The notes beneath the pieces are model-generated. The model had not been told where the DNA came from. It searched no databases and saw only the letters and a program-made list of their open reading frames with translations. The position numbers and the translations under genes are program-made. 37,945 bases of DNA from Halorubrum californiense DSM 19288 (GTDB lineage Archaea > Halobacteriota > Halobacteria > Halobacteriales > Haloferacaceae). The stretch is from the NCBI RefSeq assembly GCF_000336875.1, contig NZ_AOJK01000041.1, positions 32,019 through 69,963 of the forward strand, read 5' to 3'. Positions 32,928 through 37,945 of the stretch are shown here, piece by piece; the stretch's first letter is position 1, and the number at the start of each line of letters is the position of its first letter.

Positions 32928-34415
32928 ATGAGTACGCAGGCCGCGACGGCGGACCGGACAGTCGTGATCGGGCTGGAGGTCCACGTCCAGCTCGAGACCG
33001 ACACGAAGATCTTCTGCGGCTGCTCGACGGAGCCCGCCGAGGACGAGGCGCCGAACACGCGCACCTGCCCGACCTGCCTCGGGCTGCCGGGCGCGCTCCC
33101 GGTCCTCAACGAGGGCGCCGTCGAGGCCGCCGTGAAGATCGGGAAGGCGATCGACGCCGACATCCCCGAGACCACCACGTTCCACCGGAAGAACTACTAC
33201 TACCCCGACCTCCCGAAGAACTTCCAGCTCACCCAGTACGACGCGCCGATCTGCGCCGACGGCGAGCTGGAGGTCCGCGTCGACGGCGACCCGCGGACCA
33301 TCGGGATCACCCGCGCGCACCTCGAAGAGGACCCCGGAAGCCTCCAGCACGCCGGCGGCTCCATCGAGTCCGCGACCCACACGCTGGTGAACTACAACCG
33401 CGCGGGCACCCCCCTCATGGAGATCGTCACGGAGCCGGACTTCCGCTCGCCGGCCGAGACGCGCGCGTTCCTCGCGAAGCTGGAGGAGGTCTTGGAGTAC
33501 CTCGGCGTCTTCGACCCCGGCCGCGACGGGAGCCTGCGCGTCGACGCCAACGTCTCCCTCGTCCCCGCCGAACACGTCGCCGACGACGGGACGATCGACG
33601 GCGACGCGCTCGACGAGGTGAGCCGCGCGGAGGTGAAGAACATCTCCAGCCACAAGGGCGCCGAGCAGGCGCTCGCGTACGAGGTCACCAGACAGGAGAA
33701 CGTCCTCCGGCGCGGCCGCGAGATCGAACAGGAGACCCGCCACTGGGACGAGGACCGCGGCGTCACCGTCGGGATGCGCTCGAAGGAGGCCGAGAAGGAC
33801 TACCGCTACTTCCGGGAGGGGGACCTCCCCGCGCTGGAGGTCTCGGACTGGAAGGAACAGATCGCGATCCCGGAGCTGCCCGACGCCCGCCGGGAGCGCT
33901 TCCGCGAGGAGTACGGACTCGACCGCGAGGCCGCCTCGAAGCTCACCTCCACGAAGGCCGTCGCGGACTTCTTCGAGGACGTGGCGGGCGAGTTCGACCC
34001 CGACCTCGCCGCGACGTGGGTCGCCGACAACCTGCTCGGCGAGCTCAACTACCGCGAGATGGCGATCACCGACGTCGAGGACCGCCTCGACGAGTTCACG
34101 CACCTGGTCGAGCTCGTCGCCGCAGACGAACTGACCGTCAAGAACGCCGAGGAGACCGTCTTGCGCGAGATGCTCGACGAGGGCGACGACCCCGAGACGG
34201 TCATCGAGCGCGAGGGGCTCGGGAAAGCCGAGAGCGGCGAGGTCGAGGCCGCGGTCGAAGCCGCTATCGACGAGAATCCCGACGCCGTGAGCGACTACCA
34301 CGACGGCGACGAGGGCGCGATCAACTTCCTCGTCGGGCAGGTGATGCAGGCGACCGGCGGCAGCGCCGACCCCGGACAGGTGAACGGGCTGCTGCGCGAG
34401 GAGCTGGACGGCTGA
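32928..34415 (+). CDS. gatB: Asp/Glu-tRNA amidotransferase subunit B
   Basis: 495 residues. With GatA and GatC it converts Asp-tRNA(Asn) and/or Glu-tRNA(Gln) to the amide forms. The N-terminal zinc-binding segment (TKIFCGCSTEP, then NTRTCPTCLGLPGALPVLN) and the following kinase-like fold (HRKNYYYPDLPKNFQLTQYD, VNYNRAGTPLMEIVTEPDFR, SLRVDANVSLVP) are conserved. The C-terminal YqeY-like tail ends NFLVGQVMQATGGSADPGQV. ATG 32928 matches the usual N-terminus, and a TATA-like box lies about 25-32 bases before it. gatA/gatC are not in the window. Confidence 0.96.
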   Translation: MSTQAATADRTVVIGLEVHVQLETDTKIFCGCSTEPAEDEAPNTRTCPTCLGLPGALPVLNEGAVEAAVKIGKAIDADIPETTTFHRKNYYYPDLPKNFQLTQYDAPICADGELEVRVDGDPRTIGITRAHLEEDPGSLQHAGGSIESATHTLVNYNRAGTPLMEIVTEPDFRSPAETRAFLAKLEEVLEYLGVFDPGRDGSLRVDANVSLVPAEHVADDGTIDGDALDEVSRAEVKNISSHKGAEQALAYEVTRQENVLRRGREIEQETRHWDEDRGVTVGMRSKEAEKDYRYFREGDLPALEVSDWKEQIAIPELPDARRERFREEYGLDREAASKLTSTKAVADFFEDVAGEFDPDLAATWVADNLLGELNYREMAITDVEDRLDEFTHLVELVAADELTVKNAEETVLREMLDEGDDPETVIEREGLGKAESGEVEAAVEAAIDENPDAVSDYHDGDEGAINFLVGQVMQATGGSADPGQVNGLLREELDG

Positions 34416-34448
34416 GCCGCGACCGACGCGCCCGCTTTTCCCGCGAAC

Positions 34449-34766
34449 ATGGCTATCGTCGAAACCGTCGTCGTCGGCCACGTCGTCGCCCTGCTCCTCC
34501 TGTTCGCATGGGCGATCCACGGCCGCGGGAAGGTCGGGCTGATCGCCGGCTACGACGGCGGTCTCCCGCCCGAGCGCGAGGCGGATCTCGCCCGCGACGC
34601 GGCGGTAGTCCTCGTCGTCGCCGCGGCCGCGACGAGTCTCATCGTCGTCGACGCGTGGACGGGTGCGGTCCCCCGGCCCGACGTGGCGGTGACGCTCGCG
34701 ATCGCCGGCGCGGCCGGATGGTTCCTCTGGAAGTGGAACGGCAGCGAGGACCGCCCGGCCGGGTAA
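34449..34766 (+). CDS. Small three-helix membrane protein (DUF3784-like)
   Basis: 105 residues: MAIVETVVVGHVVALLLLFA, WAIHGRGKVGLIAGYDGGLP, then VVLVVAAAATSLIVVDAW and VAVTLAIAGAAGWFLWKWNG. The phrase KVGLIAGYDGG recalls the LIAGY motif of the DUF3784 small membrane proteins. About three membrane segments. It follows gatB by 33 bases on the same strand. Function unknown. Confidence 0.75.
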   Translation: MAIVETVVVGHVVALLLLFAWAIHGRGKVGLIAGYDGGLPPEREADLARDAAVVLVVAAAATSLIVVDAWTGAVPRPDVAVTLAIAGAAGWFLWKWNGSEDRPAG

Positions 34767-34830
34767 GCCGTCACGCGCTCCGCCCCGCCGAAACCGTGCG
34801 ATTGACGCCCCCGGGCCCGCTACGGCGCAC

Positions 34831-35049
34831 ATGGACGTGACCGTCGAGGTCGTCGGCGAGGGGACCGACGAGTACTCCCTCGACGACGACGCGACGTACG
34901 ACGACCTGATCCGCGCCGCGGGCTACCACCCGCAGGAGGCGTCGGCGCTCGTCGACGGCTCGCCGGTCCCGGGCGACCGCGCCGTCGACGCCGATGCGGT
35001 CCGTGTCCTCCGACTGATCAAGGGCGGCGCGACTGACCCCGGCGCGTGA
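34831..35049 (+). CDS. Ubiquitin-like small archaeal modifier (SAMP2-like) with extension past Gly-Gly
   Basis: 72 residues: MDVTVEVVGEGTDEYSLDDD, ATYDDLIRAAGYHPQEASAL, VDGSPVPGDRAVDADAVRVL and RLIKGGATDPGA. It closely matches haloarchaeal SAMP2, a beta-grasp protein that is conjugated to lysines and also takes part in tRNA thiolation. In the SAMP2 proteins I recall, the chain ends at Gly-Gly. Here six residues (ATDPGA) follow, so conjugation would need proteolytic trimming or is prevented. The stop codon overlaps the GTG of the next gene (GTGA at 35046-35049). Confidence 0.88.
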   Translation: MDVTVEVVGEGTDEYSLDDDATYDDLIRAAGYHPQEASALVDGSPVPGDRAVDADAVRVLRLIKGGATDPGA

Positions 35050-35564
35050 CTGGAGAGCGCGACGCGGGCGATTCGCTGGACGCGCTCGATCCACGCGACC
35101 TCCCTGACCCGCCCGCGGACGTGACCGTCGAGCCCGCGACGCCCGACGACCGGCTCGACGTGCTCCGAATGCTCGACGCCGCGATGCTGGAGACCGACGC
35201 GGCGATCGTCGACGACCGGATCGCGGCCGCGGACGTTCTCGTCGCGCGCTCGACGCGGACCGGCGGGGTCGTCGGCGCGCTGGTCGCGGTGCGGCCCGAC
35301 CGCGATCGAATTCACGTCGACGCCGTCGCCGTTCGCCGGGCGCGTCGCGGCCGCGGAATCGGCTCCGCGCTCGTCGCCGCGGTGATCGAACGAGGGTCGT
35401 CGGACTCGGCCGTCGACGCGGTCACCGCGACGTTCGATACCGACTTAGAGCATTTCTATTCTGGTCTCGGGTTCGCGATTCGGCCGGGAAGCGAGATCGA
35501 CGACGTCTCGGATGAGACACCGGACCGGCTCCGTGGGCTGGTGTCGGTGAACGACCGCGAGTAA
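35046..35564 (+). CDS. GNAT-family N-acetyltransferase
   Basis: 172 residues from GTG 35046, which overlaps the SAMP2-like stop. GNAT fold: VTVEPATPDDRLDVLRMLDA, then VVGALVAVRPDRDRIHVDAV, the acetyl-CoA-binding AVRRARRGRGIGSALVAAVI and DTDLEHFYSGLGFAIRPGSE. It uses acetyl-CoA to acetylate an unknown amine or protein. I recall the SAMP2-GNAT pair as conserved in haloarchaea, consistent with a link to protein modification, but a role in SAMP biology is inference. The N-terminal ~20 residues are acidic and may be disordered. Confidence 0.88.
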   Translation: MTGERDAGDSLDALDPRDLPDPPADVTVEPATPDDRLDVLRMLDAAMLETDAAIVDDRIAAADVLVARSTRTGGVVGALVAVRPDRDRIHVDAVAVRRARRGRGIGSALVAAVIERGSSDSAVDAVTATFDTDLEHFYSGLGFAIRPGSEIDDVSDETPDRLRGLVSVNDRE

Positions 35565-35611
35565 TCGTGAACCGGCCGCAAGCGGCGCGTCCGACTCGCG
35601 GCTGGCTGAAA

Positions 35612-35637
35612 CTTTTTAGTATGGTATGTGTACACAT
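35612..35637 (+). promoter_or_regulatory. Promoter with 12-bp palindrome upstream of the coiled-coil pseudogene
   Basis: CTTTTTA (35612-35618) is TATA-like. Eight bases later the perfect palindrome ATGTGTACACAT occupies 35626-35637, a typical place for a repressor operator. It overlaps the possible start codon at 35636. Confidence 0.45.
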
Positions 35638-35747
35638 GTCTCTCACGATGATGCCCGCAACGTCCGGCTCGCTCGACCCCGGTGGTATCGACGTCGAGGC
35701 GGTGGACTCGATCGACGGCCCCCGACTCCGACCGACCGCGTCCGCCG

Positions 35748-36119
35748 GTGACCGACCGGCCGTCGACGATCCCCCTGCCCCCCGACCAACGCGTCCGAAT
35801 CGACGCCCTCACAACCGAGTGCGAGCTGCTCGCGGCCGAACGTGACCTGCTCGACGAGCGAGTCTAGGCGCTCACGGCCGAGGTGGCGTTGCTCGAAGCC
35901 GAGGTCGAGGCGCTCGAAGCGGAGGTGGCGTCGAAGGAGCGGCAGCGCCAGCAGGTGATCGACAACTACGAGTCGATCGTCTCGGCTCGGCGCTCGCCTG
36001 ACTCCCCGTCCGAAACGGACTCCTCGCAGTCGACGGCGAGCGACGGCTGGCGGCCGTTCGCAGCGGTCGCGTCCCGAATCGGTCGGTTGACCGCGTGGCT
36101 GCGACGCGGCCGCGGATAG
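35748..36119 (+). pseudogene. Coiled-coil protein gene broken by an in-frame TAG
   Basis: From GTG 35748 the frame reads MTDRPSTIPLPPDQRVRIDA, LTTECELLAAERDLLDERV, then TAG at 35865-35867. It continues in the same frame as ALTAEVALLEAEVEALEAEV, ASKERQRQQVIDNYESIVSA and a tail ending SRIGRLTAWLRRGRG to 36119. The heptad pattern runs straight through the stop, and GAG to TAG would be the single change. Downstream translation could restart only at 35883 or later. The promoter-proximal ATG 35636 reads MSLTMMPATSGSLDPGGIDV in another frame, so a second lesion (frameshift) is possible. Function of the intact protein is unknown. Confidence 0.7.
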
Positions 36120-36273
36120 CCGGTCGTCGCCGACGGTCCGGCGAGTCGGACTGCGGGGATCCGTCCGGCCCCGCATTCGACGTTCATTTCCCGGTCGCCC
36201 TCCTCGTGACGGGTATGAGCGATATTTCGCCCTCGGTTTCGGCGGTTCCGTCCCCTCCCGCGGTGATCGAGAC

Positions 36274-37059
36274 ATGAGCGGAAAAGACGACTACTACAAC
36301 CGATCCAAACAACAGGGGTACCGCGCCCGGTCCGCCTACAAGCTGAAACAGCTCGACGAGGAGGCGGACCTCCTCGCCCCCGGCGACACCGTGGTCGACC
36401 TCGGGGCCGCGCCCGGCGGGTGGCTCCAGGTCGCCGCGGAGGAAGTCGGTGAGGGCGGGACCGTCGTCGGCGTCGACCTCCAGCGCATCGAGGCCCTCGA
36501 CGACCACGACGTCGAGACGATCCGCGGCGACATGACCGAGGAACGCACCCGCCACTACCTGCGCGAGGCGGTCGGCGAGCGCGGCGCCGACGTCGTCGCG
36601 AGCGACATGGCGCCGAACATGACCGGCGAGTACTCCCTCGACCACGCCCGCTCGGTCCACCTCGCGCGGCAGGCGCTCGACACCGCCGACGAACTGCTCG
36701 CGACCGGCGGCGACTTCGTCGTGAAGGTGTTCCAGGGCGAGGACCTCGACGCCTTCCGCGACGACGTGAGCGAGTCGTTCCAGTACGTCCGGACCGTCTC
36801 GCCGCCCGCCTCGCGGGACGCCTCCTCGGAGGTGTACCTCGTCGCGAAGGGGTACACCACGTCGCCGGTCGCCGAGGGCGACCGCGTCGAGGTGACGATA
36901 GAGGAGGAGGGCGACGAGGGGGACGGCATCGCCTACGTCGACGGCTACACCCTGTTCGTCGACGCCGACGTCGGGGAGACGCTCGCGGTCGAGGTCACCG
37001 ACGTCAAGCCGCGCTTCGGCTTCGCGGAGCCCGTCGACGGCGCGGAGCCGTCGGCCTGA
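36274..37059 (+). CDS. rlmE: 23S rRNA (uridine 2'-O) methyltransferase, RlmE/FtsJ family, with TRAM domain
   Basis: 261 residues. SAM-dependent 2'-O-methylation of rRNA. The K-D-K-E catalytic set is visible: YRARSAYKLKQLDEEADLL (Lys), VVDLGAAPGGWLQVAAEEVG (SAM site), DVVASDMAPNMTGEYSLDHA (Asp), DFVVKVFQGEDLDAFRDDV (Lys) and SSEVYLVAKGYT (Glu). The last ~60 residues form a TRAM domain (VAEGDRVEVTIEEEGDEGD, then DVGETLAVEVTDVKPRFGFA), as in archaeal members. It follows the pseudogene by 154 bases and begins MSGKDDYYNRSKQQG, the normal archaeal N-terminus. Confidence 0.95.
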   Translation: MSGKDDYYNRSKQQGYRARSAYKLKQLDEEADLLAPGDTVVDLGAAPGGWLQVAAEEVGEGGTVVGVDLQRIEALDDHDVETIRGDMTEERTRHYLREAVGERGADVVASDMAPNMTGEYSLDHARSVHLARQALDTADELLATGGDFVVKVFQGEDLDAFRDDVSESFQYVRTVSPPASRDASSEVYLVAKGYTTSPVAEGDRVEVTIEEEGDEGDGIAYVDGYTLFVDADVGETLAVEVTDVKPRFGFAEPVDGAEPSA

Positions 37060-37145
37060 GCCGGCGCGGTCGGCCGGTCCCTCACGCCCGCGAGTTCGCC
37101 CCCGCTCGCGCGGTCGCTATCAGGCGGAATAATCTGACTCTCGAT

Positions 37146-37154
37146 CTTATATAT
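37146..37154 (+). promoter_or_regulatory. TATA box of the chemotaxis transducer gene
   Basis: CTTATATAT lies 23-31 bases before ATG 37177, giving a leaderless mRNA. Confidence 0.6.
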
Positions 37155-37176
37155 CCCCGCGGGCGAGTGGCGACAA

Positions 37177-37945
37177 ATGAACAGTGACGACGCACGCTCC
37201 GGACCCGATCGCGGTGCCGTCGACGGCGACCGCTCGATGGCGACGACCGACTCGGACGCGACCACCGACGGCGGGGTCGCGTCCGGCGAGACGACGGCTC
37301 CCGGGTCGGGTGCCGGCGACGAGATTCCGGTCTCGGCGTTCCGTGACGCCGCGGAACGACTCGCAGAGGGCGACCTCGGGGCGCGGTTCCCGGCCGAGGA
37401 CGCGGACGGCGAGGCGGCGGCGCTCGCGGCGACTCTCAACGAGTTCGTCGAGGACGTGAGCGAGACGGTGTCTGCCGTCGACGGCTTCGGCGACGAGGTC
37501 GCGGGCGCGACCGAACACGTCCGGTCGAACGTCGACCGGGCGAAGGCGCAGAGCGACGAGGTGTACGCCGCGGTCGACGACATCGAGGCGGCCGCGACCC
37601 GCCAGCGCGACGACATCGCGGCCGCGACGAGCGAACTCCAAACCGTCTCGGCCGCCACCGAGGAAGTCGCCGCCTCCGCGGACGAGGTGGCCGAGACCGC
37701 GGCCGGCGTCGCCGAGCGAACCGACGAGGGGACCGACGCCGCGACCGCCGCCATCGAGGAACTCCGCGTCGTCGACGAGCGGACGGAGGAAGCCCTCGAC
37801 CGGGTCGAGACGCTTGAATCGGAGGTCGCGGCGATCGAGGACGTCACCGACCTGATCCAGGACATCGCCGACGAGACGAACATCCTCGCGCTCAACGCCT
37901 CGATCGAGGCCGCCCGCGCCGGCGAGGCCGGGGCCGGCTTCGAGG
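37177..37945 (+). CDS. Soluble methyl-accepting chemotaxis-type transducer, 3'-truncated by the window edge
   Basis: 256 residues are visible and the frame is open at the edge. The N-terminus is acidic and disordered (MNSDDARSGPDRGAVDGDRS). A short HAMP-like segment follows (FRDAAERLAEGDLGARFPAE), then a long helical signalling domain: TEEVAASADEVAETAAGVAE, and the conserved hairpin-tip region beginning IEDVTDLIQDIADETNILAL, NASIEAARAGEAGAGFE. No transmembrane segment or periplasmic domain is present, so it would be a cytoplasmic transducer (Htr-like) talking to CheA/CheW. The signal is unknown. Confidence 0.9.
   Translation, partial: MNSDDARSGPDRGAVDGDRSMATTDSDATTDGGVASGETTAPGSGAGDEIPVSAFRDAAERLAEGDLGARFPAEDADGEAAALAATLNEFVEDVSETVSAVDGFGDEVAGATEHVRSNVDRAKAQSDEVYAAVDDIEAAATRQRDDIAAATSELQTVSAATEEVAASADEVAETAAGVAERTDEGTDAATAAIEELRVVDERTEEALDRVETLESEVAAIEDVTDLIQDIADETNILALNASIEAARAGEAGAGFE

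Noticed and set aside
32793..34832. 679-residue minus-strand frame opposite gatB
   Set aside because: Antisense shadow; no motif and no start signal.
35865..35867. TAG read as pyrrolysine
   Set aside because: Haloarchaea are not known to use pyrrolysine and no pyl genes are seen; a nonsense mutation fits the coiled-coil context better.
1..37945. CRISPR array
   Set aside because: No regularly spaced direct repeats were seen anywhere, including the hairpin-rich gap at 12464-12947.

Overview
The window is chromosomal DNA of an extreme halophilic archaeon, most likely Halorubrum or a close relative. The evidence is very high GC, strongly acidic proteins, TATA-like boxes about 25-35 bases before many start codons (short or leaderless mRNAs), archaeal information-processing genes (TFB, NreA, GatB, archaeal-type GlyRS) and many small haloarchaeal-only families. 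Genus placement rests on remembered family resemblance, not on a search.

Layout. (1) 1-935 is the 3' part of an IS200/IS605-family tnpB with its right end, inserted into the 3' end of a minus-strand zinc-ribbon gene. (2) 1127-4121 holds two HTH regulators and a PAS-PAS histidine kinase. (3) 4229-7446 is an overlapping pair: ADP-forming acetyl-CoA synthetase and a BioD-like/DRTGG protein that is frameshifted here. (4) 7531-12463 holds membrane proteins, a second frameshifted gene, a DUF373 protein, a Tat lipoprotein, a radical SAM protein and a small zinc-ribbon protein. (5) 12464-12947 has no gene but is dense in hairpins. (6) 12948-18127 holds a TatA-like protein, NreA, a beta-propeller protein, a TFB without zinc-ribbon cysteines, and RNase HI with its operon partner. 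(7) 18224-20835 holds PadR, pyrophosphatase, a FilR1-type regulator and small proteins. (8) 20836-23323 is the most unusual locus: an AT-rich promoter, a 43-residue hydrophobic peptide gene, and a CHAT (caspase-like) protease gene running tail-to-tail into it, whose last ~100 codons are also AT-rich. (9) 23475-26598 is an aspartoacylase-like / threonine-synthase-like / ketopantoate-reductase-like cluster. (10) 27154-30421 is a CBS protein, GlyRS and dolichol-kinase-like run, followed by tRNA-Ser(CGA). (11) 30733-37945 holds MoxR, PyrE, GatB, a SAMP2-like ubiquitin-fold modifier with an unusual tail past Gly-Gly, a GNAT, a broken coiled-coil gene, RlmE and the start of a soluble chemotaxis-type transducer.

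How the genes work together. The ACD/DRTGG pair points to acetyl-CoA/acetate energy metabolism. CBS-GlyRS is abutting and probably co-translated. rnhA and its partner overlap. SAMP2 and the GNAT overlap at the stop/start. The CHAT/peptide locus is the best candidate for an undescribed system: a predicted cysteine protease beside a possible membrane-active or secreted micropeptide, in a segment whose composition suggests recent exchange. Three genes carry single-base lesions (near 7131, near 8794, and at 35865-35867). These could be real decay or errors in the source sequence, and need read-level support.
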